Positions 9,437 to 19,900 of a DNA stretch of 40,000 nt are shown here, piece by piece. The DNA comes from Prorocentrum cordatum (taxonomy: Eukaryota; Sar; Dinophyceae; Prorocentrales; Prorocentraceae): positions 92,501 to 132,500 of the forward strand of contig CAUYUJ010000869.1 of assembly GCA_963575745.1 (NCBI GenBank). The letters run 5' to 3'. Under the pieces are notes generated by a model. It saw only the letters and a program-made list of their open reading frames with translations, had not been told where the DNA came from and did not search any database. Position numbers and translations under genes: made by a program. Every line of letters begins with the position of its first letter. Within the stretch, counting starts at the first letter, position 1.

Positions 9437-9709
9437 ATGCATTCATTGTTGGACAACGCACCCCGAGACCGCCGCTCTCGCAGTCCTCGCGCCAACGCCG
9501 CCGAGGGCGACGAAGGGACAAGGCGGCAGGAGGTTGCAGCGCATACCAAGAACGATGCAAAAGAGTTGTTGGAGATGATTGCCAAAGTGGACAGGTTGGA
9601 TCCGCCAGTACAAGCAGACCTTCTTCTGAAAACTGTGAAGGACGTTCCACACAAATTGGGCACGTACCTTCGCACACATGATAAACTTACGTACAGCTTT
9701 GAAGGCTAA
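9437..9709 (+). pseudogene. Upstream part of the ORF split by the LTR element
   Basis: A 90-codon ORF with normal, non-repetitive composition: an Arg-rich start (SLLDNAPRDRRSRSPRANAA) and then KNDAKELLEMIAKVDRLD and LLLKTVKDVPHKLGTYLR. It is followed by a protein-like segment in another frame (about 9678-9896, with KINEIMTSWDMNTSNHDDF) and then by the 9896 ORF in the original frame. The gene is either interrupted by frameshifts or contains introns. No domain is recognised. Confidence 0.4.
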
Positions 9710-9896
9710 TGTTGGCCTCTTTGCTAATGGAAGAAGCCCATCCAACATGAAGCCTTACAAAATCAATGAAATCATGACGAGCTGGGACATGAATACTTCT
9801 AATCATGATGATTTCAACGCTCCAGCTCACAGCAACTTGAAATTCAAGTTGTCGGGATTCAGAAAGATGGAATTACAAGTTCCAGGAATGGGATAG
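9678..9896 (+). pseudogene. Middle segment of the split gene in a shifted frame
   Basis: A 72-codon ORF with balanced composition (LRTALKANVGLFANGRSPSN, then YKINEIMTSWDM and LKFKLSGFRKMELQV). It overlaps 9437-9709 by 32 bases and meets 9896 at its stop codon (TAG). The preceding and following ORFs share one frame and this one is shifted, so two compensating indels or an intron are possible. Confidence 0.3.
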
Positions 9897-10236
9897 TGGA
9901 GGCGGACGAGGCCAAATTGAGAATCGCAGCGTTGAAGACTGGAGCTGCGTTCGACAGATTCATCGGCATGGTGGCAGCATCGTCCACGCAGGCTGCTGCG
10001 ACGTTCCAGACGTGGGACAGGGGCATCCCAGGGGACATGTTCGAAGACAGAGGCAGGATGACGCAAGACAAAACCAAAACGCTGTACGCATGCATGCTGA
10101 AGCGAGCCCGGGCCATGCAAGAAGCGCACGAAGAAACAACAATAAAGACCAACAAAAAAAAGGAAAACCTGTTTTCAAAAGCACCCGCCCAAAAACCCCA
10201 ACAGGTTGTGAAGGAACAAACGAGACAGGTCATCAA
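9896..10236 (+). pseudogene. Interrupted ORF, part before the insertion
   Basis: Codons are open from 9896 to the insertion point. The sequence is mostly helical (EADEAKLRIAALKTGAAFDR, then FIGMVAASSTQAAATFQTWD and LYACMLKRARAMQEAHEE) and becomes Lys-rich near the break (TIKTNKKKENLFSKAPAQKP). The ATC codon at 10232 is the first base set of the target duplication. The same frame resumes at 32734 on the other side of the element with ATC AAA GAA GAC, so the element landed inside a continuous ORF. Function unknown; the Lys-rich tail could bind nucleic acid. Confidence 0.55.
10232..10236. repeat. Target-site duplication ATCAA, left copy
   Basis: Five bases, ATCAA, lie immediately outside the left LTR and are repeated at 32734-32738 immediately outside the right LTR. 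A 5-bp duplication is typical of Ty1/copia insertions. The duplication also fits the uninterrupted reading frame of the host ORF. Confidence 0.9.
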
Positions 10237-10578
10237 GTCTTTCCTCTGAGAATCGGGGTAAAATGACAAAGGAAATAAGATCTCATGTTCACTTTGCCCG
10301 GGGAGAGCGGAGGCGAGATGAGACATTGATAAGACAGATATCCGTTAAGCTAAACCACTCGATCAGGAATAGGAAGGGAGGAAGAAGGCCGAGGACGGAC
10401 GACGACGGATCGCCCGCGCCCCCCAGCGCGCTCCTTTTCTCTCCTGCCAGCCGAGTTCGGCTGGTTTGAGCAGTAACACAGCTGCAGAAACGCAGCGTCA
10501 GTACACGCGGACAGTTCGTTGCATGCAATCTAAGTTATCTTCTAATTGAGTATTAGGCGGAAAGGAGCATATTTACTC
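10237..10578 (-). repeat. 3' LTR, 342 bp
   Basis: Aligned without gaps to 32392-32733 with 11 substitutions (about 97 % identity), of which 9 are transitions. On the minus strand the LTR starts GAGTAAATATGCTCC and ends GGAAAGAC, so it lacks the usual TG...CA ends. It contains an inverted repeat CAGCCGAGTTCGGCTG (about 10448-10463). The short reading frame that opens the Gag-like ORF in the 5' LTR is also open here (from 10326) and runs out into the flanking ORF. Confidence 0.95.
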
Positions 10579-10590
10579 CCCCCGCGGCGG
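10579..10590 (-). promoter_or_regulatory. Weak polypurine tract at the 3' LTR
   Basis: Immediately upstream of the 3' LTR the minus strand reads GCCGCGGGGG and then GAG, the LTR start. The G run is in the position where plus-strand DNA synthesis would be primed. It is short and interrupted by C, so this assignment rests mainly on location. Confidence 0.45.
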
Positions 10591-10862
10591 GCCGCGTAGA
10601 GCCCATCCAGCCACAGCACCCCCAGCCTGTACATATGTGCAACCACCGGAGCCAACCCCGAAAAGCTTTTACGGCTCAGCGGTGGCTGCCAGGGGGCCAA
10701 GGGCCGAAGAGGCTCGACGTTTCCCACTATAGAAGATATAAATAATTTCTCTCCGCTGGTCCGGCTTAGCCGACCAGTAGAGATGTCCGCGCCCATCACG
10801 CTTAGCGTGTGGGTAAAGTATTTGGTGTGCGCAAGCCGCGGACGGAGTCGCGCGGGCCGCGC
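10591..10862 (-). other. 3' untranslated region of the LTR element
   Basis: About 270 bp between the stop of the 317-aa ORF and the polypurine tract, without a credible ORF. It contains one CGGCTTAGCCG palindrome (10762-10772) and an A/T-rich stretch (TATAGAAGATATAAATAATT, 10730-10749). Confidence 0.6.
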
Positions 10863-11816
10863 TCAGTTGAGGTCCTCCCACGGATTCGGCGAACTCTCTC
10901 GCCTTGGCGGCGCCGGAGGCGGCGGGTTTGAAGTCGCCGATCCTCCCGTATGTCCTTCCGTGCCACGTGGCGCGCGGGAGCGCCCTCTCTCTGTGTCGTT
11001 ATTTCCAACCTGTGCCGCCTCTTTCGGCGGAAAATGATGATTATGCTCCCACTTCGACAGCCAGGTCCAGTAAGGCAAATCGTACCAATCGTCGTCACTG
11101 AGCCACGTGATCCTGTTCCGGTGGAGGTGGTATCCGACGAGGATTCCATTCGCGTGGGTCGGGTAGGACTGGTTGGGGTCGTATGTGGGGCGGTATCCTG
11201 CGGCGCTGCTGGCAGCATCCGAGGCAGCGCCTGAGGCAGCGTCCGCCGCCGCGGGCAGCGCAAGGCTAGCGGCATCATCGGCGGCCGCGGAAGAGGCATC
11301 ATCCATGGCTGCATCGCGCGCGCGTTGGAAATCCGACCGATCCCTCGGGTCGGGATCTTGTAGGTCAGTGTCTCTGGTCGGCACGGCTGAGCCGGCGACA
11401 GAACGTGGGGAACCGATAGCCTCCCCAGACGCCTGAGCATCTGAGATGCCAGGTCGAAGAGATGGCGTGCGAGACAAAGGTCTTGCCTTTGGTCCGGCAG
11501 GTACACGTGGCCCCACGAACTCGGCTTCGCCGTCGTGTTCAGGGTCATTGTCCCTACTGTTCATACACTGCAATATGCTTCTGAGCGCAGTAGCTGCGGC
11601 GACACCATATAGGCCGCTAGCAGTGCGGAAAGGACCATCTTCCCTGTCCTGAAGATCGGTACCAGGGTTAGGATACTTATCCTGCAGCCAAGTTATGGCC
11701 TCTTGTATTACAGCACCGTGGCGACGGACGTCATTCTGTACTCTCCGGCCCATTGTGCGGGCCCATGTTTCTATAATGTCCTCCGTCTTGACAGCCGCCC
11801 GAATGCGGCAGTCCAA
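10863..11816 (-). CDS. 3'-terminal ORF of the LTR element, 317 aa, unidentified
   Basis: The N-terminal part is helical (AVKTEDIIETWARTMGRRVQ, then VIQEAITWLQDKYPNPG and LYGVAAATALRSILQCMNSR). A polar linker follows, then an Ala/Asp/Ser-rich run (about residues 170-210). A Trp/Tyr-rich segment with ITWLSDDDWYDLPYWTWLSK comes next, then a Pro-rich tail. The same frame is open upstream of the ATG to about 11888 (ARRNRYKRRTDAYALDC), and a protein-like stretch in another frame covers 11822-12097. The real protein may thus be longer and frameshifted or spliced. It is separated from the rest of the coding region by a 1.4-kb repeat-rich spacer. No family is recognised. Confidence 0.55.
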   Translation of the reverse strand: MDCRIRAAVKTEDIIETWARTMGRRVQNDVRRHGAVIQEAITWLQDKYPNPGTDLQDREDGPFRTASGLYGVAAATALRSILQCMNSRDNDPEHDGEAEFVGPRVPAGPKARPLSRTPSLRPGISDAQASGEAIGSPRSVAGSAVPTRDTDLQDPDPRDRSDFQRARDAAMDDASSAAADDAASLALPAAADAASGAASDAASSAAGYRPTYDPNQSYPTHANGILVGYHLHRNRITWLSDDDWYDLPYWTWLSKWEHNHHFPPKEAAQVGNNDTERGRSRAPRGTEGHTGGSATSNPPPPAPPRRESSPNPWEDLN

Positions 11817-11821
11817 GGCAT

Positions 11822-12097
11822 ATGCGTCGGTTCGTCTCTTGTAGCGATTTCGGCGTGCAGGTGCGAGCCACTTGCCATATGGGCATCAGTCCAGCAGCTC
11901 TCCGCCCGACTCCCCCCCTGGACTCGAGATGGCAGCAACTCTTCAACTCCATTTCCGAAGATTGCAGTTCTCAACTCAGCCCCTCGGTTCTCCAATCGCC
12001 CCTGCCCCATGTAAGACAGCTCTGGGTCGGGAGGTCGGCTTCGGGCGAGCACGCGCTGCAGGTCGACGTCTGCGCGCGCTGCGAGAGATCGCTCCAA
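11822..12097 (-). pseudogene. Probable upstream part of the 3'-terminal ORF
   Basis: Minus-strand codons here read LERSLAARADVDLQRVLARS, then RGAELRTAIFGNGVEELL, with helical, non-repetitive composition. They overlap the start of the 317-aa ORF in a different frame, so a frameshift or splice would join them. Nothing protein-like is seen further upstream until 13553. Confidence 0.35.
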
Positions 12098-12099
12098 GG

Positions 12100-13552
12100 C
12101 ACTGTTGTCGCGCTGAAGTTGTGCGGCAGAAAGATAGAGAGGGACCGAGGATATATGAGTGCATGTCTGCTAGTGTCAGCATCGGTTTGTCCACGCACAT
12201 GCGTATAGTCATGTGCATGCGGACGTGGGTTCATAACGGTTTGTCCGCGAGCGGACTGCGGGCCAAAGTTGCAAGCATGCCTGAATACACGCATGCACCG
12301 TTCTAGCTCGAAAGGCATGTGCGCACGTGTATGCACGCACACGTTGCACAAACGCAAGTGCGCATACGATGTAGCTACAGGCAAGTAGGGATTAACACAC
12401 ATACATACATACGTAGCTGCACTAGTGCAGCTACGTAGCTACATGTACATGTAGTGTAGCTGCAGGCAGGCATTGGCACACACACACACACGCACACGCA
12501 CACGCACACGCGCACACTCAACGTAGCATGGGACATGTGTGTTGTAAACTTGGAATGCTCTGCACGTTGCGGTTGAGCTCATCCTTGTCATGCGGGCATG
12601 CCGCTCATTTGTTCAGTTGCGCATTCGCGTGCTTCTCTTTGCAGCCTTCTACGTTAGACGAGTCGAGCGTCAGCGACGGGGCGGGGCCCCATAGGCCGAG
12701 CGCCAGGCGACCGCAGCAGGCGAATAGGGCGAGCTCGTCGGGTCTCAGGGGGGTGAGTTGCTACCCACTCTGGAAGGGAACCTGTTTCCTTGGGCGGCGA
12801 CTGCGGCGTCCAGCCATAGCATGGCGATGCTTGTAGATACAGATCAGGAGCGCTCCAACGTGCAAGTGGGGATGCAAGATGGAGGCGGGTAGCGAGGATG
12901 GCAAGCATAGAGATTCACCGACTGCACTACGACTAGAGGTCGCGTGCGCGTGCGCTGTGCAGATATGCAACCGCCTACTCCTGTGACATACTACCCCTGG
13001 CACCTCCGTGGCAAGATGGATAAGGACCCTGATGAACTAATACATGCGTGCATTCATACGCGTGTACGTACACACATGTAGACATACTTACATATATAGT
13101 CGTATGGGTATGCATCCATGTGAGTGTACGTATACAGATATATGTATACACGCAGATGTGTGCACGCACCTGTATGTGTATACCAATATGGTGATGCCAA
13201 CTTCAGCATGCATATCTAAGTGGCTGCGATTACATATGATAGCACTCGAATGTTTCGTTCATGGTCTGTGGTGTCGCCTACAGGGGGGGGAGTGGTGACA
13301 ACTCCCCGTCCCCCTCGACTATGCGTTTGTTTGCTAGCTGGCAGTCGCTCGAGTGGGGCGGGGGCTCGAGGTGCGTCGGCAGTGCCTTGGCCGTCCTATA
13401 TGAATGCATCCATGCCTATATGCGTATGTTAATATGTGCATATGTATATATACATGCATACATATATGAATTCATATGCATATGTGAATATGGACGTGCG
13501 ACGTGCACATGCGCATATGCGGCAATAATGGTGCAGATACACGCGCACGGGC
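12100..13552. other. Repeat-rich non-coding spacer or intron inside the element
   Basis: No convincing ORF on either strand. Contents are CA/CG microsatellites (about 12475-12515), a 26-bp perfect palindrome (12411-12436), an overlapping 16-bp palindrome (12439-12454), many ATGCATAT/TACATGTA-type short palindromes (13040-13200 and 13400-13500) and a G8 run near 13285. It separates the main 3' coding region from the last ORF and could be an intron; I could not identify convincing splice sites. Confidence 0.6.
12411..12454. repeat. Nested perfect palindromes (26 bp and 16 bp)
   Basis: The left half ACGTAGCTGCACT (12411-12423) is followed directly by its exact reverse complement, forming a 26-bp palindrome with no loop. 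CTACATGTACATGTAG at 12439-12454 is a second perfect palindrome. Both lie in the spacer and could extrude as cruciforms. Confidence 0.9.
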
Positions 13553-13960
13553 TTAGCAGAGGGAGTGCGGACGCGCAAGGTACTCAATCTCGTCGGTGCT
13601 CACCATTTCGGGACGAATGATTCGCCCCGGGTAACCAATAAAGGGGTCCTCTGATATAAAATAGCAAATTATCTCGCGAATAATTGCGAAAATCCTTACG
13701 GGTCGAAGGCCCAGTTCCATGTTTTGTGTTGTTATCAACCAATTGTCATTCACTATTTTCCTGATAATCGCCGGGATCGCATAGTCCTCCGTTCCAGTCA
13801 GGGTGACCCTGCCGGGCGTAGTGGGGTTCGTTCCCGTGTGTTCAATTATGTAATAAGCGGCAACCTCCCGAAGATCGTTCCCGAACAATCTTATCTTCAT
13901 CAGACGGTCCTTGATGAAAATACACGTGTCCCTCGGGTTCTTCAAGTGTAAGGAGTCCAT
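13553..13960 (-). CDS. C-terminal segment of the 3' coding module, 135 aa
   Basis: Well-composed globular sequence (KDRLMKIRLFGNDLREVAAY, then YIIEHTGTNPTTPGRVTLTG, IRKIVNDNWLITTQNMELGL and FAIIREIICYFISEDPF). It overlaps the end of the 349-aa ORF in another frame, where that ORF loses normal composition, so the two are parts of one protein joined by a frameshift near 13930-13960. No family is recognised. It is the last coding piece before the repeat-rich spacer. Confidence 0.5.
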   Translation of the reverse strand: MDSLHLKNPRDTCIFIKDRLMKIRLFGNDLREVAAYYIIEHTGTNPTTPGRVTLTGTEDYAIPAIIRKIVNDNWLITTQNMELGLRPVRIFAIIREIICYFISEDPFIGYPGRIIRPEMVSTDEIEYLARPHSLC

Positions 13961-14891
13961 CAGTTATCGACGCGGCCTTAGGCCCGCTGATTGCTTTGAG
14001 GTCCAGATCCATTTGTGTCTGCTCCCGTCTCCTCGCGGCTGAGCCGGAGGCATGTCGCAATACTGGAACTATAAAACGATGGTCCCGACACACGCCTATC
14101 CTTCTTGCAACGGAGTGTGAACTGCGAGTCGGTCGCGCTCTAAAGTTGTTCTCCCAGGCGACCGGTAACCTCGCAGGAGGGTTGACATTGTCGTCGTTGT
14201 TTCCAATATTTCCAGGAGTAACGCCAAACCATGACATGTCCAAATCTATGGCATCGTCTACTGTGGCAAGTGTAGGTACAAAGAGGTTTCCTCTCCTCAT
14301 GTTGTTGAACCATCGTTCCCAACCAATTCTAAGTGTAATCAAATCGTCAGGCTCATCAGACCAATGAAATGCTTGCAGTGCTGGGCAGGATCTGGGGCGA
14401 GCGTACTGATCAGAACCAGCCGCCCACAACTTTGGCCACCATTTGTTAATAACCGGGGTTTTTCTGTGTACATTTGCGGCCGAATATTCCACCCACGATA
14501 TAAATCTCTTGACCAAAGGCCTTAAGCATTCAAAGAAAGGGGCATGTCGCGCCGGAGGCTGAGCCTCGGCGTTCGCCGGGATCCAAGCTGGAAAGTTTCC
14601 TTGCTGACGATTGCCAAATATAGTGCCATCAGCGGCCATTGTGGTAAAGTTGGCTATCCATCGTCGCTCCTGCTGATTGTTGTTGGCGACGTTTTTCGCA
14701 ACGTTAGCAGAAGCTCTCGCTTGTCTCCTTATACGCGCATCCATATATACACGACGATCCCATGGCAGAGATCCTTCATCTTCCACAATTATCAAAATAC
14801 CATGTGCCTCAAGGGATTGCGGGATAGTTTTGTATCTCCATGTCTGGGTCATGTAGACGTGTGATACCCTATATTTATATCGGATTGGCAA
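13842..14891 (-). CDS. 3' module ORF, 349 aa, unidentified
   Basis: Globular composition throughout: YMTQTWRYKTIPQSLEAHGI at the start, RRQARASANVAKNVANNNQQ, LRPLVKRFISWVEYSAANVH and DEPDDLITLRIGWERWFNNM. The start overlaps the end of the 698-aa ORF in a different frame, and the C-terminal 35 residues are probably out of frame relative to the 135-aa segment. A palindrome at 14036-14046 falls in an Ala/Ser/Arg linker. No known domain is recognised. Confidence 0.5.
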   Translation of the reverse strand: MPIRYKYRVSHVYMTQTWRYKTIPQSLEAHGILIIVEDEGSLPWDRRVYMDARIRRQARASANVAKNVANNNQQERRWIANFTTMAADGTIFGNRQQGNFPAWIPANAEAQPPARHAPFFECLRPLVKRFISWVEYSAANVHRKTPVINKWWPKLWAAGSDQYARPRSCPALQAFHWSDEPDDLITLRIGWERWFNNMRRGNLFVPTLATVDDAIDLDMSWFGVTPGNIGNNDDNVNPPARLPVAWENNFRARPTRSSHSVARRIGVCRDHRFIVPVLRHASGSAARRREQTQMDLDLKAISGPKAASITDGLLTLEEPEGHVYFHQGPSDEDKIVRERSSGGCRLLHN

Positions 14892-16945
14892 TTACAGACG
14901 GGGCAGTTGGCAAAGCCCGCCCTCACCCAGTGGTAGCGGAAGCAAAGGAATCTCCCATCATCATCCCACGGGGTAGATAGAATTCGGTCGTGAATTGGAA
15001 TATCCAATCTTCTTATTTCGTGGTCCCAATTGATGAGCAGTCTCTCGTCTGTGTTAACCCAGGCAATAATCGACGCGTTATCGAAGATGACCTCGTATGA
15101 AGATAATTCGCGGTCAAAGAGCACCGCCCAGCGCACCTGATTCCTTTGTCTCACAAATGAGACGGCTTCGTCGATGTCTGTAAATCTCGGTACTTCCCGG
15201 GACACTAACGTCCCGGCTGGGCAAACTCTGCACGAGAAGCGGGTAAGTACTCTGCCGGTGAAAATAAGGATAATATCACATTGTTCATGATTCTTAAGGT
15301 TGGGGAGACATGGCCAGAGGTGGCGTATGTCTTCCACGTTCAAGGTACCCACTTTTGGGGGTTCCCCTTCCCGGGCCTGGTAGCCCGTCGATACTGCTGC
15401 TCTTGCGATGGGCGCTTGCCCATATCTCCTTTGGCTTAGCCATGGAGGAAAATCCGAGGGGTCAGGCAGAGTTGGGCAGTTACGTGCCGGAAGTAAACGC
15501 AATACATCGCAATCTCCTGCGCGACACAGCCCAGAGTTGCCCTTTGGAAAGCAAACATTTCCACTCGTAGACTCCAAAAATGCCTGCCAACTCGGAATAT
15601 GTGGAAGAGATCCGTGACTCCTGACTTGGCCAGGGTCGCATGGGACATACATTCTTTCAATCGAAGCGGTAAATGTTGAATGTCCCTGACATGCCCTATA
15701 GAAAATTGCTATGGGCATTTCTCTTCCGTTGATCTCCTGCAGAGATCTTTTATTGTGTTTGTCCCATAGGGCGTGAATCAGCGCTCCAGCAATCTTGGGG
15801 CTGTCTTTGGGGGAAATTCCCAGGACATCAACTGTCCCCGCCGGCAACGCAGCTAAGCTGTGTGCAGCCAAGGCGTACGATTGGAAAGTAAAGCCGTCAT
15901 CATATAATTTCTGTACAAGGTCCCCAAAATAGACCCAGCCTCCCGATGATCTAGCATAGTCCGAACAGTGCCTCGCGATGTATACAGCACATTGTCTTAT
16001 TATTCTGGCCAAATCATCCGCTCGGAAACTCATGCCACTCCAGGTGTCCGAATTGCCTAAGGCAGCCGGGTTCTCATCGTCATCATCTCCAATTATGAGT
16101 GGCCTCGAGCATGCATAGGCGCCTGGAGAAAATCCATCCGGACAGTCATCGGAATAAAATTCGGCTCTCATATAATCTCTTGCGTACGCGAAAGATCCGT
16201 CGTCTTGATTACGACCTGCCAATATAGCAAAGATTGGATCTTCCACAAATTCTGCCATGTATCTAAGCGTGATTCCCGATTCTTTCCGGATGGCTTCGAC
16301 GTTTGGTGGTACAGGGCCCGTGATATGGGCGTCCTGGAGCATCTGCTTCAGAGGCGCTGGCGTAGCCTGAAGTATGCGATAGCGCTCGTCTGTTGTCACA
16401 TACAATCGTTTCTCTTTAAATTCAGCAGCATGCCCTACCGTCACATCTCGGTCCCCATCGTAAGGGCCCCTGTAGCGCGGTCGTCCCTGCCTTCTGTGCG
16501 GGGTAGGCGGAAGGCGCAGTCTTCGGAACATATTCGTAGACGCCGGTCCGTTTGGAAAAGTCTCATCATCCATTGATTCCAGAAAATGAAGGTCTTTCTC
16601 GTATGGATACTTTGAACATGAGTCGTCCGATTCTGCTTCCAAGTCTTGTGCTTCCGGGTGGCCCGAGGCCCCCGGCGGCGGTGGAGCTCGGCCTTTTGGA
16701 ACATGTTTTGTCCCATCGTCGTTAATATGTGATGCTTCCTCGTCCGACGGCACTTGTGTTGGACTCGATTGCTCACCCGGTGCATCACGACGGCTCTCTT
16801 GTTCCGCTCCGGCTGAGCCGGGCGGAGGTGCAGGAAGAGCAGGCGCTCTGATCCCACTACCAGAACCTTCTGCCCTTTTGCGTCGTGACCATCGAGGTCC
16901 GTCCGCTATCATTCGAGCGCGGACAAAATCTTTGTCCACCTTCAA
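14849..16945 (-). CDS. 3' module ORF, 698 aa, with C-terminal Cys motif
   Basis: Residues 1-120 are polar and Pro/Ser-rich. From about residue 130 the sequence is globular (RYRILQATPAPLKQMLQDAH, LARIIRQCAVYIARHCSDYA, IAGALIHALWDKHNKRSLQE). The C-terminus has two Cys pairs: CRVCPAG around residue 592 and CPVCNCQ near 685, the latter preceded by LCFRYHWVRAGFAN. Together they may form a zinc site. At the upstream end, KVDKDFVRARM continues the 1202-aa ORF in a shifted frame across an A5 run at 16944-16948. No enzyme family is recognised. Confidence 0.5.
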   Translation of the reverse strand: MKVDKDFVRARMIADGPRWSRRKRAEGSGSGIRAPALPAPPPGSAGAEQESRRDAPGEQSSPTQVPSDEEASHINDDGTKHVPKGRAPPPPGASGHPEAQDLEAESDDSCSKYPYEKDLHFLESMDDETFPNGPASTNMFRRLRLPPTPHRRQGRPRYRGPYDGDRDVTVGHAAEFKEKRLYVTTDERYRILQATPAPLKQMLQDAHITGPVPPNVEAIRKESGITLRYMAEFVEDPIFAILAGRNQDDGSFAYARDYMRAEFYSDDCPDGFSPGAYACSRPLIIGDDDDENPAALGNSDTWSGMSFRADDLARIIRQCAVYIARHCSDYARSSGGWVYFGDLVQKLYDDGFTFQSYALAAHSLAALPAGTVDVLGISPKDSPKIAGALIHALWDKHNKRSLQEINGREMPIAIFYRACQGHSTFTASIERMYVPCDPGQVRSHGSLPHIPSWQAFLESTSGNVCFPKGNSGLCRAGDCDVLRLLPARNCPTLPDPSDFPPWLSQRRYGQAPIARAAVSTGYQAREGEPPKVGTLNVEDIRHLWPCLPNLKNHEQCDIILIFTGRVLTRFSCRVCPAGTLVSREVPRFTDIDEAVSFVRQRNQVRWAVLFDRELSSYEVIFDNASIIAWVNTDERLLINWDHEIRRLDIPIHDRILSTPWDDDGRFLCFRYHWVRAGFANCPVCNCQSDINIGYHTST

Positions 16946-19900
16946 AAATTTGATCTACAATAGCATTGGCAAAGTCATTCCACGCCGGGGAATACGTGTT
17001 TAGCTGATCCAGCTCGTCTGGTATACTTATCTCATAGATGTCTTTTGCTGCCTTGATGTACGATGCAGCAGTAATTCTAAACTTTTTCATCAGAGCAGTG
17101 TTGTCGCGAGCATCATCAGCTCTTGACTGGAGCCCTCGCAAGTGATAAAAGAAATCTGTTCCGTTTCTCAACACTGAATTGGACTTAGGGTATTCAAAAT
17201 ATAAACACGAGACATGTTTAATTGTCATTAAGATGGTCGAATAGTCATCATCTCCTTCCAGTTCAGCAGGTGAACACAAAAATGAATGACCCCCGTCCGA
17301 CTGAGCCGTGGGGCTAACGTCGCGCATGTTCTGTACATTGTCGTTTCCATCTCGTTTAGGAACACCAGCATCGTCAGAGGCCGCCTTCGCCTCTGTAGGC
17401 GTAGCATGCGCGGGCCGAGATCGCTCACCCACGGGATCGCCATAGCCGCAAGGCGGGTCGCCCCGGAGCCTGGTCCAACTGGGTGCCTGCTTGGGAGGTG
17501 CTTGCTTAGAGCGAAGCTCATCTGTCTGATGGCTCCGAGTAGCGGACGATGAGCCAGGGATGTTGGTTCTGGCAAATATGTTCAATTCTGACGGAGGATC
17601 AGCAACACTCGGCCTCCAAGGTCTGCTACCAACTGCATCTGGGCCACTCGACTTAGCCGGTGACTGGGCAGTCACGGGGGCAGCGGGATCTCCATCATAC
17701 CGTGGCATCTTCGCTGGCGGCTGACCAAAGTTCTCCGGCCTGGGGTCGGTCCTCGGGGGAGGAGCCTTCCTGGTAGAAACTTCCTTCGCGGGTGGAGCGT
17801 GCGTCTGCCTAGTAGCATTCGGCCACTGTTCTGGAAGACTCGATGAAGTACGAATCGCCGGCGGTGCCATCTTGGCAGGAATCTCTTTCGGTCCACCAGG
17901 AGGAGGATGAACAGGGGGCCGACTAGCCGCCCTCGGGGGCGGAGCCTTATAGGTCCTCTCGGGCTTCGCAGGCGCCCTTTCGAGATCAGGAAAGTCCTTT
18001 GTGTCCATTGAAAATTGAATGCCGGGCGGCTTAGCCGCCGGCTGCAGTTTCTCGCCCCCTTCAGCTGCCCTCTCTTTCTCCTTTACATTTTGCTCGACCA
18101 GCTGAACTGATCTATTCGTGGCCTCGCCCCTATGTATGGGGTGAATCTTGGTCAGCCTGACTCCTTTGTCTTGGAGCCACGGCCAAATATCATGGTACTT
18201 TTCTTCGTCTGTTTCGCCTTCTCCCCTCAAATAAGGGGGCGCGCCCTTTTGCCAGTCGAATGAGGTCAAGCCAGGGACCCAAACCTTTTGAACATCGCGG
18301 ACTTTGTCCGTGTGCACGGTCCGTTCGGGGGCTCGGTACCTCTCAAATTCAAAGTCCACCTCCAGATTCCATCCTTTATCTCTGGCAATATGCAGCAAAT
18401 GCGTATATGCTTGGGTAACCCATCTGGCTGCTGCAGTCCAATGATAGAGCCTCAATTCGTATAAAACGTCAGTCTCTGGATTGCTCACGTATTGAGTCGG
18501 TGATCCTCTAATGGATTTGGTCGTCTTGGCATAGTAGACAATCTCGGCCGTAACCCAGATGCCGTCACCAAAGGTCTCCTCCGCGATGGAGTAGGTGGTG
18601 CGTGTGCTGGGGTTATCAGTACATGGGAACGAATACACCCCAACTGCATTTGTCTTCACGCTTCCGCCGTATTGAGGATTTGACGGAAGCAATTGATGTC
18701 CCTCCAAAGTAGCATGAAGCGTCGACACTGACGTGCCATGCGACTGCTTTGTCCAGCTGGTGGATGGGTCTGAGACCTCCGCACGCTTTTCTTTTGTGAG
18801 GAAGACAGGCAACGCTAATTCAACGCAATGGGCTTTACCCGCATTATGGGATGTCAATCTCAAATCTGCGAAATTCAAGCGATCGGCCACGGTGGCACTC
18901 AGCGTTCGTATCGACCTGTCTGCTTTGATCCTGAAGAAGCGAGCCCAGTTTGGCACTAGATAGTTCGTGGTCATCGGTGGAACCCTCGTCGTTGGCTGAA
19001 GCATCTGGTGGGCAAGCCACACTGGGCTACTCGCGTCTTTTGGGATCATTTTCCGTTCTGAGCTGTAAGGCGGATCTCTTCCCTCGGCGACCTCAGCAGC
19101 TCGTCCCTCTTCGCCTGGGCATGCGTTTAACGGCATCATGTCCCGGTGAAGTTCGCCGCTGGCGACCGTGAATGGGCAGAGGACGTCGCGACGAGCAACC
19201 TCACCCGTCTTTGCGTCTTTCATCGGCAGGTTCTTTATTTGCTGATATTCCTCATGGATCGGCCACAAATATTCTTCCTCTCCAGGATATCCTTCTTTCG
19301 GCCTCTTTGGAAACTTGCTCTTTTGCCGTTTACTAATCAAAGTCAGCCTACCCTCGGGGCAGCTGTCGCGAATGCTCCTTTCAGCTGTTTCCCCAGGGGG
19401 TTCGATATCCTTAACATCGGTCGCAGGAGCCAACGGGGGAGCGCGCGGCGACTGGGCCGTCATTGCGCTAGAACCAGAGCCCGTTCCGGCTGAGCCGACG
19501 GGTTTGGCCTTGTCAGTCGCGACACCAGCTCCGGGCTGGCCGGTCGTCAAACCTTTAGTATATACGGGGATCGCGATGTCCCCTGGTGTTGCACTGCTCG
19601 CCGCAACGGCTAAGCCGCTCGGCACCGCCGTCGGTGCTGCTTTATTGAGTTCCTTGAGTACGGCGCGCATTGGCTCATCATTCTGGACTCCCTCAGTCGC
19701 TGGTCTCTGTGTCTTCTCCCTCGGCGGCATTCCCGGGCAGCAGACTTTTCCTCGGGGCAAAAAGTAAGCATCATCTTCCCATGGGAAGAAGGCCTCATAC
19801 ACACCTCCCCTTCTAAGGAAGTCTTTAAACTCATCTGAATAGAACGAATGCCTAGCACTGCCTCCAGTTCCATCCACAATGACAGGGAATTTTTCGTCGT

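Noticed and set aside
8898-9578. Long ORFs rich in Leu-Cys-Val (plus) and Gln-His-Asn-Thr (minus, within 7191-9347)
   Set aside because: They are translations of TTGTG/TTGTC and GT repeats; a 5-bp unit without stops stays open in all frames.
14849-16945. Integrase HHCC finger in the 698-aa ORF
   Set aside because: The C-terminal Cys pairs lack the upstream His pair at the right spacing, and no DDE-type core follows.
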